Source: Oidiodendron maius Zn (lineage: Eukaryota; Ascomycota; Leotiomycetes; Myxotrichaceae). Taken from it: a stretch of DNA of 64,000 nt. Numbering within the stretch: the first letter of the stretch is position 1; the number at the start of each line of letters is the position of its first letter. Below are positions 11,347 to 22,371 of the stretch, piece by piece. The notes below the pieces were generated by a model. That model saw only the letters and a program-made list of their open reading frames with translations, searched no databases and was not told the origin of the DNA. The stretch is from positions 1,612,001 through 1,676,000 of the forward strand of contig KN832871.1 in assembly GCA_000827325.1 (NCBI GenBank), written 5' to 3'. The position numbers and the translations under genes were made by a program.

Positions 11347-11834
11347 TGTCCAAATATACTTTTGTGATAAAAGGTATACTTTATGGCGAGGTAATTGAGT
11401 TGGTTACTCATTGATTCGCGTACTCTCTTCAGTTATCTCACATATAGCAGTAGGCTTAGGCAATATAAAGACGCGCTGTTATACATTTCGTACCCCGAGT
11501 CGAGGCATCTCGTTATCTAGGCAATGCAGAAAGGCAATGGTATGCTATCTCGAAGTTTTATGTTACCCTTCCGGAGGGTTAATCTTACAGATGGATTCAT
11601 TCAGCAAGTAGAGAAAGCAGTGCCTTTCCACTTTAATTGTTGATCCCCTCGTGGTATCATAAATATCATGTCGTATCTCGAAGTGTTCTCTCAGAACTAC
11701 CATGATAATAAACGTAAAATCAATAGCTCTCTTAAGCAAAGCCCAGCAAAATTCATTATCTTTTTTACAAAAAGAGACAATCCGCAAAACTCCATGCCAG
11801 GGGTGGTGTTACAAGCGAGCAAGGCGGCTCAGAC
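11347..11834. other. Intergenic, tpt1 upstream / 3' flank of next gene
   Basis: About 490 bp between tpt1 upstream sequence and the stop of the 837-residue protein gene. No supported coding sequence, RNA gene or repeat seen. Confidence 0.45.
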
Positions 11835-14418
11835 TTATTGATAGTGGCCGGCTTGCGGAGTAGTGGGCGAATCAGCGGCATATGATGGTCTCACTCTCCT
11901 CGAGAGGCTGCTCGTCCGTGCCACTGGAATCTGTCCCACGGATGCCTTCCTCAGCACAGCATCAGCCGCCCTGCTTACCACACTGGCTGTATCTCTGTCC
12001 AGCATAGAGCGATCGAGGTATCTCTTGGCGCCAAGGCCAGAGGATAGTGGTGGTGTCGACGTATTCGTCAAGCTAGTTGATACGTAATGCCTCCTTATGG
12101 GTAGAGAGGACTGGACGGCGGGTGGACGGGAATCAGGCAAGGGCTGTTGAGATGTATACTCTCTCGGGGAATTCGTAATCCGGCTGAGTTCTGTGGCGGC
12201 TCTGGACGGTGTCCGGAGTCGCGGCGCATCTTCCACTTCGGGTTCCTCTGTAGCAGCACGTCGAGACCTTAGTAGCAGAGAAGACCTCCGGCCTGCCACT
12301 GAAGCCTGTGTAGGAGTAGTAACTTCTGCTGGCGCAGTATACCGTGGGCTCGGGAGCGCCGATCCAGTTAGAAGGCTACTTCTCCTAGCTTCAAGTCGAC
12401 TCTGTGCTCGTGGGCTGGCCTTGAGCCGCGTAAGATCCGAGCTTAAAGGCGGTCTCTGGACGTTGTCTACTACGCTTCCAGCCTCGGTATCTCGGCTTCT
12501 GGGCCTTGTTGATTGTTTGCTCGTAGCCGGCACCATTTCATGCTGTGCTTCAGAGAGCGCAAGACAAAGCTCAGTTAGACTGCGGCACAGGCCATCTGCC
12601 TTCCGGCGAACCTGTCTATCCGAGACTGCACCATTGGGTGTACCGATGGTGGACTGGGAGCTGGAGATTGGTCCAGGCTGACCAGATGTTCCCATCATTG
12701 ACGTAATTGCGAGAGCATCGGCAGCCGTTGCTTCCAATGCCTTATATACTTCGGGATTCAATAACGGTTTCGATTTTGCCAAGGCCGACGTTAGTAGAGG
12801 ATGAGTCTCGCCCGGCATGGGAAGGGCAGACTCGGTAGGTGATGCGCTTGCGTTTCGGACACGCTTTGGAGATGACGATATAGTGGTGACTGTTGTTGTC
12901 GCAGTTGGCGGGCGCTCGTTAGTTGCCCGTGAGATGGCAGCACCAGATGTCGCTGGTAGCTTGCCAGTTAGTTCGAGTCTGTGTATGCGGGATTTCAGAT
13001 CCTCCAGCTCATCCCACACCGTAGATGCGGCAGTGGTTGACACGGTGGATTCCGTTCCGTCCGCAGCGCGGGGTATTTCTGGGCCTTCGTGCACATCTGT
13101 CGTCCGGGCGACAAGAGGAGATGAGTTGAACGTGCGAGGAAACGCGTGGGATAGAGTTGATTGTCGATGAGATGCACGGGATGACGCCGGGTCAGCAATC
13201 GATGGGCGACGGCTGACGCGCGAGACCTGAGACTCTGGTGAGGTCTCGCGGGGTCTGTAGTTTCTTGGGGTGGTCGGAGTGGAATAAGAGTTGGATGCAA
13301 AATATCGAGCCCTACTTGCATCAAGCGCGGTTGGTGGCTTCTCCCTCGCCGACGAGCGGTGGAGGTGGTCGCTCTGCAGGCCCAATGTGCTCCCCTGATC
13401 AGATCCACGTCGGCGGTCAATGGTGGGGTGGGAGACAGTGCCGGATGGAGGCAGAGATTGGCGATTCATCTGCATCGGCTGGGACTGTGTGATGTGTTAG
13501 CATGAGGAAGCAGGAAGTTAAGCACGGCCCTCAAAAGTAGATATGTTGACATACTCTCCGATTCGCCGTGCGAGCAGTCGCTGCAGACTCCTCACGAGCC
13601 AGTCTAAGGAAGAGGTCGGAATCATCGCTATTCTGCTCGGCAGGCTCGTCCCTGTCCTGTGCAACGAAGCGCTGCACGTTAAAGCCCTCGAGGGCTTTCA
13701 AAGTGTCGTCCTGATCCATAGAGACTCGTCTCGAGGCGGCCAGCTCGGTGCTGCGCCGACTGGTCCTGAAGCCGCGGATCGGGGGGATGAGGGGAGTGGT
13801 GGGCTGGGACGAGAGAGCGGAGACGGAGGAGGAGGTCTTGCTCTCACCTGTCGCACTTGGGGAGGTCAGCGCAGACTGGTTCGCAACCCAGTCCTTGGTG
13901 GAATTCTCAGTGTTTAAAGCCTGCAGTGAGACCTTCTGCGTAATCATAGCAGGCGGCGGGCCGGATCCTAGGACATCGTTTCGACTGTGCGACGCAGGGA
14001 CGGTAGTGTTCCTAGGCCTTTGCGGGCGGATGAGGACCGAGGGTGAGGAGGAGGGAGGAGACTGTGGGCCCCCTGATCGAGTGCGCGTGCGCGTGTGGGT
14101 TCTGTCCGGATTCTTCGAGAGGGAGGAGTCGCGGGGGGGGGAGGAAGGGGCAGGCGGTTGAGCCAGAGGAGCCGCGACACTGGCGGTTGAGGGATCTTCC
14201 TGCTCTGGTTGGGCGAGGGTCGAAGTGTTTGTAGGGGAGATGTTATTATCGTCGTCGTGATTGCTAATATTGTTGTTGGTGGTGGTGCTGCCAGCGGTGG
14301 TGTTGTTGTGGTCGTCGTGGTCACGTACTATAGGATTGGGCGACTTGAAGGAGGGCAACTTGCTCTGGTTGTGGTCGAGGCGATGTTCGTGCAGCGCGAG
14401 GGGAGGCTCGGTCGACAT
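11835..14418 (-). CDS. Large Ser/Thr/Pro-rich fungal protein of unknown function
   Basis: Not recognised as a named gene. Exons 14418-13555 and 13484-11835 join in phase 0 across a 70-nt intron (GTATGT donor, GCTAAC branch, ACACAG acceptor), giving 837 residues. Most of it is low complexity: Asn/Thr/Asp runs near residues 30-65, Pro/Ser/Arg later. Two islands look ordered: residues ~235-285 (ALEGFNVQRFV, then an acidic SDDSDLFLRLAREE helix) and residues ~440-460 (TVWDELEDLKSRIHRLELTG, a likely short coiled coil), followed by a helical stretch LLNPEVYKALEATAADALAI and the ADGLCRSLTELCLALSEAQ helix. No signal peptide or membrane span. It may be a cytoskeletal or scaffold protein, but this is only a guess from composition. 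Confidence 0.7.
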
Positions 14419-17261
14419 GGTGGCGGCGTGCGTATGGCAGCATGAATGGTATTTAGCATGTATGTATATATTATATTATTACAGCAGCAGAAAAGAACGG
14501 ACTGGTCAATTGATGGACAAAGAAGAGGAGGAAGAAGAAGGTGAAGAAGGAGAAGCGGGATGAGAGCAAGTGGGCAAAAGCGACAGGATATTCAGGAGTG
14601 CAACTCTTCCAGGCGTTCGCTCCCTTCTCCCCCCTCACTGCGCTCGCCATCACAAAAAGCGGGTAACACAGAGCGATACTCTGCACGCCATTCACAGTCC
14701 ACCGCAGGCAAGTCCCATGCCAACAAGAGATCCTCCCTGTTCTGGACCGCCTTTGCAGCCAGCGGAACGCCAGCAGCAGGCGTAGAACGGTACTGTTCGA
14801 TGGCCCCCATAACCCACAGACAATAATACGACCACACTATCCGATTCTGACCATGATAGCTCGCTGCACAGCACCGCACAGCGCGGAGTACAGTAGTCCG
14901 TGATGGCAGCGCCGCTGGGCCCTAGGCGGTGTTCCTTGGTGATGATGGAAACCCTGCTGTGAGAAAAAGGGGCCGAGCCTGTGGCCAGGCCCGATGGCAC
15001 AGACGCTGTGCTGGCAGTACATTCTGTCAGGCACAACCGTACGCATACCGTACTCAACCAGATACAGGCGCAGAGAAATGCTGGGCACGAATGGCTTGGA
15101 GCATGCAGAGGCAGGGAGATGTCTCTTCTTGCACTCTTAGAGCAGAATTGCTGCGCAGCCCTGCACCGGATAGAGCAGTCATGCTACAGTACACGTCTCT
15201 TTTTCCTCTCTCTTCTCTCCTAGACATCTCTGCACGTTTTACATATCCCGAGGATGTGGTGCAGAGCTACAGCAGAGGGCCCGAACCGGATGCCAACAAC
15301 CACGGCCAAGAACAGCAAAGGTTGGGATCTCCTGCCTCATAATGCCAGCCTCTTCGACAGCGGGTGCTAACTTTCTAGGTTTCACCCAGAGCCCGGAAAT
15401 GAAGACGCCGTTATCCTCATCACGGTAATCAGGTCGCACTGGAGCATGGGAGCAGCGTGGGATCCATGGGTGGATGGATTCTTCCTCGCTTTACCCTCTC
15501 ACTAGCAGGCCTCCGCAAGGAGGTCGCTCACCCGAGCGCAGATGACAGGAAGTCTGCCATTGTTTCAGAACTGGGAAGCGTGCTTTGGAGGCCCACATTC
15601 GTTGTACTGTATCGTATCGCCGTCTCCCATGTCGCCCTATCACCATGTCCCTGCTGTGGTTGTCGCCCGCCGCCAGCGTCCTTCCTTCGGGCGGCGGCGT
15701 ACATCCTTGGGCGGTTGAGTTAGCCAGACCGGAGCCGGAACCAAACCAAAAAACACACAAACCATAAACCCAGAATTCGTAATTCAAAAATCCAGGATGC
15801 TGAATTGGGGAATTGGCGAATTTGGAATTTAAAAAATTCATCCAATACTTCGTATTCCGAATTGCAATGGCTCCCTTCTCATCTTGACTTCCTCCGTCCC
15901 AAATCCCCTCTTCCATGCCGCTCACCCCATTATACCTTGGGGTATAAATATTGGCAAAGGCTCCCTCTCCCGACGGGAGAGTACTGTACCGCGTACCAAA
16001 TCCCATGGGTTATGCCCTGCTACCTCGGATCGCGCGTGCCGCTGTGTTGACCTGAGGAAATTCTCCCTTTTCTTTCTTTCTTCTCTGCCTTCTAGACTGA
16101 TTGCCGTGTCCGTTGCCTCCGATGTCCCTGTCCCAGCCTTCGGCCCTCAGATCTCATCTCGCTGCCCCTCTCTTCAGTCTTCTCCGTCTCCCCTCACCTC
16201 ACCTCCCCTCCTCCCAGCCTGCTCCCAATTGCCATGTACCTCGTAATCCTCCTCCTCCTTATCCCTCTGCCCCTTTCGTCCCCATCACCCCTCCGCACGC
16301 ACCGACTGGTCGTGAAGATGCCGCCGGAAGGATCCGCCATCACCTGCCAGATTGCCATTGTCGCAGGCCGGCGGCGGGACATGAAGACCAAACATCAGTG
16401 GCGCCCCTGATTGGGCCCCGCTGCTGATCATCCCGGCGCCCACGGAGGGATCCTCTGCGTGCTTCTGGAGGATCATTGGTTGGCCCTTGGCGCCCACCCG
16501 TTTCCGGTCGAGATCTATTTCGGGAGCGTCTATGTCGACACTCTTGCCAAAAGTACCTCCGTCCCAGGGCGCGCGCTCCCTCTCGCCTTCAGTGCCTCCG
16601 CCAGGCTGCATGTGAGCTGACACTCTATGTTGTAGTCCAGAATCGGCTCTGCACTGCGCTATTGTCGTCCTGGTTCTAACTCTCAACTTCTTGCTGCAGC
16701 GTGTGTGCGTGTGGCCAACAATTTCAGGCTTAGTCGAGCTTGTAGCAAAGGGAACAGCATCTCTCGGGCCTACCCTGCCGGCCCCTTCCTTCATTCATTC
16801 ATTTCTCTCGCATATCCTTCGTCCTTTCGAACCTCATATCTCCTCGTCTCGGCCGTGCTGAGACGCTGCGACACAGCCGTCCCACCCTTTCGTACCCGCT
16901 CAACCTGCTCGCCCACGCCGTCCCTTTGCTGCCGCCTTGACCCAGACATCCTTCCGACATTGATTAGGTCTCGAGGCGCGCTGTCCCTTTGTCGTGGCGC
17001 TAAGCATCAGGCTGCCCTCTGCTTGGCCAGCCCCGGAAGCGCCTGTGTCTTGGACACTCCCTCTCGCTGGTAAACACCCCCTTCCTCATCTTTTGTTGTT
17101 TCTCCTCTCCCCTCTCTCGAGTGCCTACAAAGGCTTCGTATCGAGGTCAGTCCTCAGTCAGTCTCTGCCCAGTGCTCGCATGCTCGTCGTGTTGTGACGA
17201 CAGGCAATGCGTCCCCTCGTCCCTTCGCCCTCCTTTCTCGAACTCTACTTCTTCCGGGAAC
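14419..17261. other. 2.8 kb divergent intergenic region with long pyrimidine-rich leader
   Basis: Largest gap in the window. From about 16040 to 17260 the plus strand is strongly CT-rich, as expected for a long 5' leader of the downstream phosphatase. A TATAAATA box lies at 15943-15950 within the inverted repeat TATACC-TTGG-GGTATA (15931-15946). 15770-15866 is AT-rich with repeated AATTC/GAATT words. TACTGTA-type octamers occur at 14888, 15185, 15604 and 15981. Long open frames here have no family resemblance and I treat them as chance; upstream ATGs in the leader could act as uORFs. A non-coding RNA gene cannot be excluded. Confidence 0.5.
15931..15950 (+). promoter_or_regulatory. Candidate TATA box inside inverted repeat
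   Basis: TATAAATA at 15943-15950 follows the 6-bp inverted repeat TATACC/GGTATA. It is the best core-promoter candidate for the phosphatase gene and would place its transcript start roughly 1.2 kb before the ATG. Confidence 0.35.
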
Positions 17262-19658
17262 ATGTCTCCCTCGGATCCGTTGTCACATCTGCAGAATGCT
17301 AATGGGCGCCGTCTGAAGAGGTCGTACACATCAGTTGTGGTGTCCGCATCGTCGTCTCCAGAGCGGCCAGCGGATTCAAGTATTGCCGGTGCGCAGGCCA
17401 GAAAGGTCAAGCAACGAGCCCAAGAGGATCCGGTGCAGGCCCCATCGCGAGGTAGGGGCTTTCGTCGAGCATTCAGCGATATGCCGTCGGCAGCTGGCTC
17501 ACGGGTGTACGAGCATTACATTCCTTCGTTTATGACAGTCTATGATATGGACCAGACGGTTGTGGAGAGTCAGGACGTCGCCCCCTCGACGACAAAGGCT
17601 GCCGCCGCCCCAACATATATCAATCCTCTCCCACACCGGCCGCTACAGAATCAACAAGACGCCGCTAAGGACCGCCCGCGGGCGCCTATACACTCTCATC
17701 AGTATCGACCTAGCACGTCGACACAGGCGTCCGACTCCACCGACTCTTCCCCCACGACCACCATCTCCACCGTCGATTCGTCCTCCCTCTCCGACCCCTC
17801 TCCCAGCTCGTCTCCCGAATCACCCGTCACCCTCCTACCAATGTCCTCCTTCCCGGGCGCCTCGTTCGGTATGGAGTCATTCAAAAGCCTTAAAGTGGCT
17901 GATCCAGATCTCATCAGGCCGCCGCTGAGCGACGACCGACCCATGACCTCCCCTCAGCCACGAAAACCCAAGAACCCCAAAAGCCTCGCCCTCAACCTTA
18001 ATTCTAATGTCGATGGATTCCAAGCCTCTGAACCCTCCTCTCCCTCCTTCATCAAACCGCCAACTCTGACCGGCAGGAAGCGACCCAGCCTACTGAGTTT
18101 AAATACCGGCGCGGCGAACCAACAACCCTTAGGCCTAGGATCGCTCGCGTCCCCAACTGTTCCAACCATGCTACAAAGGCGGAGTTTAAAGCATTCAATC
18201 TCATCCCCGCAGATGTTAATTACACCCGGCTTTGGCCCAGGCGGCGGCATGACGCTGGGAGATAGGAACCCACCAAGACTGGTTGGTGCGTCGCGATTAA
18301 AGGAGTCTAATTTAGCCGCGCACACCTTCACCATCACCGAAGATGCGGATCAAGAACACCCTGGAACTACCCAGATGGCTACGAGAGTCCCCGGAGTGGC
18401 TGTTGGAGGTGATACCTTCGACAGGCCGCACTCCGGTGAAGACGCTCAGTCCCCATCATATCCAAACGGCCCAATCCTCATGCACGAACCCAGCGTTCAC
18501 CTATACCTGGAGCCAAAACGAGAAGAGGCCATGGAGTTTGACGTAGTTATTAATGTGGCCCGCGAAGTGAAGAATCCCTTCAAAGACGATGATCTACCAG
18601 ACGTGAAGGTCAGTTCTGCATCTGTCATGTCAGAGGTGAAGTCGAATGCCCCAGAACCTTGGGCTGCGACCCCAGACACAGCTGCTTCATTGGCATCATT
18701 CCAGACAGCATTCGAACTCCAGCCATCTTCCACAGAATCGTCTCCAACAACCCCAAAGGCCTCACCAAAGATGGCCATACCAGAATATATCCACATACCA
18801 TGGGACCACAACACCGACGTGAAGGATGACCTGTGGGAAATATGCCAAACAATCGAGGCTAGAGTGAAGCAGGGAAAGAAAGTCCTTGTTCACTGTCAAC
18901 AAGGTGCTAGTCGATCCGCAACACTAATCATTGCCTATGGGATGTATATCAACCAAGATCTCACCGCAAATGAAGCGTACGCCCGCGCACAGGCCAAATC
19001 AAAATGGGTCAATCCAAACATGTCTCTCCTCTTTTCTCTGAACGATTTTAAGAAGATCATTGAGGCAAAGAAAGCAGAGAAGGAGAAGCTGAACATGGCT
19101 CGACAGATCAAACACAGGTCCGCTACTGCTGCAGAGACAGCCGAAAGCCCAGTCACGCCAACGCGCGCCCGAGGTAACTCGACGCCAACTTCGGCTACCT
19201 GGGACAAGAATTTGGCTGCAAAATCTGAGGATGGACTGTCAAGCTCTACTATGAGTGAGACGACGATAAAGCGGCTTGCGGACTTCGATTTCGGATTCAA
19301 CGATTCCCCGAAGACCCAAGCGACACGTACACAGCCTGTCGAGTCTCGCCAGGTCGCTCACCCCGTCCAGCCTGACCCGCCTATCCAGCGCCTGCCACAA
19401 ACATTCAGCTGGGAAGCCGAGCTGATGTCTCCTCGCCTGACAGAGATGACTGGCAACCCCCTTGACATACCCTTCTCCCCCACCTATCCACCAACTCAGC
19501 CGATAGACAGCACGATCTTCCCACCTCGGACCTTTGGATACCCTCGATCCTCCTTCTTTTCCACGGTGCACCAATCCCTCCCTGTTGCCGAGGACCCACG
19601 AAGCCCACCCACACGAGGCGAGGTCCCGATCCCCCGTTCTATCGACGATTTCTTATGA
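17262..19658 (+). CDS. Dual-specificity phosphatase, MAPK-phosphatase type (Msg5/Pmp1-like)
   Basis: Single-exon gene, 798 residues. The C-terminal half carries the dual-specificity phosphatase domain: substrate-side strand FDVVINVAREVKNPF (~res 425-440), IPWDHNTDV general-acid region, and the signature HCxxGxxR as VHCQQGASRSATLI with catalytic Cys at about residue 545 and Arg at 551. The N-terminal ~400 residues are disordered, Ser/Pro/Thr-rich and contain basic clusters that may serve as MAPK docking sites. In yeasts Msg5/Pmp1 dephosphorylate cell-integrity and pheromone MAPKs; that role is inferred here. I chose the ATG at 17262 since the 47 codons upstream begin with a non-conserved Cys/Ser-rich stretch in the CT-rich leader. 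The long leader suggests post-transcriptional control. Confidence 0.82.
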   Translation: MSPSDPLSHLQNANGRRLKRSYTSVVVSASSSPERPADSSIAGAQARKVKQRAQEDPVQAPSRGRGFRRAFSDMPSAAGSRVYEHYIPSFMTVYDMDQTVVESQDVAPSTTKAAAAPTYINPLPHRPLQNQQDAAKDRPRAPIHSHQYRPSTSTQASDSTDSSPTTTISTVDSSSLSDPSPSSSPESPVTLLPMSSFPGASFGMESFKSLKVADPDLIRPPLSDDRPMTSPQPRKPKNPKSLALNLNSNVDGFQASEPSSPSFIKPPTLTGRKRPSLLSLNTGAANQQPLGLGSLASPTVPTMLQRRSLKHSISSPQMLITPGFGPGGGMTLGDRNPPRLVGASRLKESNLAAHTFTITEDADQEHPGTTQMATRVPGVAVGGDTFDRPHSGEDAQSPSYPNGPILMHEPSVHLYLEPKREEAMEFDVVINVAREVKNPFKDDDLPDVKVSSASVMSEVKSNAPEPWAATPDTAASLASFQTAFELQPSSTESSPTTPKASPKMAIPEYIHIPWDHNTDVKDDLWEICQTIEARVKQGKKVLVHCQQGASRSATLIIAYGMYINQDLTANEAYARAQAKSKWVNPNMSLLFSLNDFKKIIEAKKAEKEKLNMARQIKHRSATAAETAESPVTPTRARGNSTPTSATWDKNLAAKSEDGLSSSTMSETTIKRLADFDFGFNDSPKTQATRTQPVESRQVAHPVQPDPPIQRLPQTFSWEAELMSPRLTEMTGNPLDIPFSPTYPPTQPIDSTIFPPRTFGYPRSSFFSTVHQSLPVAEDPRSPPTRGEVPIPRSIDDFL

Positions 19659-20592
19659 GATACCAACGCATTGCAAAATGGCGGCATTTGCATGATACAA
19701 GCACCCTCATCAACCCCGAGTGGCGAGTCCAACACACTCGCACACCACCTCTGTATTTCGGCGTTAGGGACCAGACATACACAAAGTCTACGGAATGGAA
19801 AGAGCACGGCGTTGCATTAGTGGCGTTTCTGGGCAGGGCACCGAACCTACCCCTATTGAATGTAATGAAAGTACAGAGGACGGTACTGTAGTACCACGAG
19901 ATTACCAGGTGGAGTTTAGCTCCTTACTAGAAGCGTGGGGTTAGACTAGCTTCGAAAAAATGACTCTATGAAAAAGTCACAGAATGACAACCAATACCCC
20001 GAAAATCTGCAAATCCTGTACCTCTTGTGAGCTGCGTGAAGTGAAATTAAACGCCTTGTGTATATCCTTAGAAATACCTCTGGAACTAGTCTGGGACAAG
20101 AATAGAATGTGCCGATGGAGAGGCCCGCACACGGGATGAAGCGAAAAGGGGCTGCGTGCGTAAGCGAGAAACGGTTTCGGCGGAGACTTGATGCAGGAAC
20201 CAGAGGACGGGCCATGAAGCAGAGACAAAATTCCCGTGCCGGAAAGTCAACATGTCTAGCTACAGCTCCGCACAGCAATGTACCACTACTGCAACTGTCT
20301 GGGAAGGGTGAGGCGTGCTGTGCGGACAGGGGCGGGTGAGAAGATGAGCTGTGCACGGGATGTCAAAATAGTCCGGCGGCGTACGGGTTCTTCCAATATT
20401 ACCATTAGGGGCCGAAAATATTTACCCGTTAATAGAAAAAGAAAAGTTGAAGATTGGCGACGCTAATCCTATCATGAGACGAAATCGAGGGAGGAAATTT
20501 TTCTTGTTTCTAAAGCAGGAGAGAGATATCTCTATTTTTATATACATGCTGTGGAAACCGTCTCTCCTATGTACCCCCTTCCGAACCAAAAG
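19659..20592. other. Intergenic, convergent 3' flanks
   Basis: 934 bp between the stop codons of the phosphatase and hut1. It contains a GGTAC-TGTA-GTACC inverted repeat at 19882-19895. No supported gene. Confidence 0.45.
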
Positions 20593-21972
20593 TTAGAGCT
20601 CCTTCTTTCCCCCCTCAGCCCTGGCCTTTTCCAGCTCTTTCAGCTTCTGCTTAGCAGCCTTCTCCCTGCGGGCGATGACGCCCTCAGCACCGACACCGCC
20701 GAACACAAGGGCCACTCCGAGCCACTGCCTGCCGCCGAGGCGGTGCCCGAACCAGACTACAGACAAGATCATGGTGAGCATCTTCCGCGTCACAGTCACG
20801 GTGACTAGAAGGAGGGAGGAGAATGTTGCAAGAGTGTAGACTAGAAGTAGTGTTAGTGTATGGAGGGGGGGAGGGGGGATGAAACGTACAGATGAACACC
20901 TGGCCGACAGCACCGCACACCGCGAAGCCCACGACATCGTACCAGACGCTGGGATGCCTGCGCATAAATCCCAGAGCGGCGGCAAATTCGCCGCTATTTC
21001 CTGGGTTGAGATCCATGCCGAGATACTCGCCGATGCCGGTGTGGATGAGGTATGGGGAGAGGGCGAGGTAGGAGAGCGTGAGCAGTGTACTGAGGAGATT
21101 ATTGGCGCACATCATGGCCGGGCCTTTGTAATTGGGCGCAAGCTGGAAAATGTAGTCTTGCGTGGTGTTGGTGAGGCCGTCGAAGAGCAGGTTAACGGTG
21201 AGCAGGAGCAGGCCCCAAGGAACGTTGCGATCGGGGTTAGTGGACGCCTTGGAGGATTTGGCACCCGCGTGCAACGTGAAAACAGCGACGCCGCTGGTGA
21301 CGGCAAGGACGACTAGGTATTTGTATAGCGGGTAGCGCTTCTGGAAGAGCGTGATGTGCAGGAACATGACTGGTAGGAGCTTGCATGACTTAGCCAGGAT
21401 GTACGTGATGTAGTCAATATGGGCGAGCGAGGCATATCCGAAGGGAGAGGCGAGGGAAGAAGTGATGGCGACGAGAATGAGAGGAATGACGACGGTGCTG
21501 TTTGGGAATATCGGAGATGGGGCGGAACCCTTTGGTGTATCGAATCGCAGATAGAGGAAGCCTACCGTGGCGGCGAAGAGCGACTGCACGGTGTTGAGGA
21601 AGACAGGGAATTTGAAGAGCTCGGGTGCATCTTCCGATCCGTATGGAGTTGTTGTCAGCCGCTCTTGAAGAAGGGCCCAGGTAAGACTGCGAGGCATATC
21701 AACACTACACATCATATGACGAGGAAGTAGGCGTACAATGAGGCGTAAATACCACCAACAGCAACTAGCAGTTGCATTGCGCCGGCTTCATTTTGCGCTT
21801 TTGGGGTGGAGCTCTTCGTTATGCTGCCATTTGTATATCCATTGGTACCACCATTCAACCTTTCCTTCTCCCAGCTGCCGGGACTTTGACTCGGCGTCCC
21901 GCTGGTATCTCTGCTGAAGTATTCTGATGACGGATCCCTACGCAGAGGTGTAGCTTGCTTTGTCCGTGCCAT
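20593..21972 (-). CDS. hut1: UDP-galactose transporter homologue HUT1 (ER nucleotide-sugar transporter)
   Basis: SLC35B1-family multi-pass ER membrane transporter, implicated in nucleotide exchange and protein folding in the ER. Three exons, 21972-21737, 21686-20890 and 20840-20593, splice in phase to 426 residues, the usual size. The junctions recreate conserved blocks: GIYASFLTWALLQERL across intron 1 and GQVFIFYTLATFSSLL across intron 2. About ten hydrophobic helices can be seen, with the TRKMLTMILSVVWFGH family motif near the C-terminus and a Lys-rich cytosolic tail (ending GGKKEL), a plausible dilysine-type ER retention signal. The N-terminal ~50 residues are hydrophilic and begin M-ARTKQ (see findings). 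Divergent from coactosin. Confidence 0.92.
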
Positions 21973-22371
21973 TGTGAAAAGTCAGATGCAAAAAAACAAA
22001 ACGGGATATCAAACAAGAGAAAGGGCAGGAGAGAAAGAGAAAAACTCTAAAACAACGGAAGTAAGGAAAAGGATGATCTGGACGCGAGACGTCAGGTGGA
22101 GTGCTGGATCTGCCAGATGTCTTCATGTCGATATCACCGACGCTTTACTACATCCGGCGGCATTAAGGCGGTCTGCAGGGACAAAATCCCACCAGGGCGG
22201 GGACTGCTGCGGCTCTAACAATCTCAACCTCAATTCTCCACCGAAAAAGACAAGAACGGCCGCTCTTTGATAGAGTGGTCCTCTCCAGTCTCATATCTTC
22301 CCGATCCTCGCACCCGACCACATCTCCGTCCTCGGCCTGCGCCATCTGAAGACGTCAGAACACCGCACAGC
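21973..22371. promoter_or_regulatory. Shared divergent promoter hut1/coactosin
   Basis: 399 bp between two outward-pointing ATGs. Two GACGTCA sites, at 22088-22094 and 22351-22357, resemble bZIP (CRE/ATF-type) half-palindromes. Confidence 0.5.

Noticed and set aside
15491-16006. 171-codon minus-strand open frame in the 2.8 kb intergenic region
   Set aside because: No family features, odd composition, and it spans the candidate TATA box and AATTC-rich patch; likely chance.
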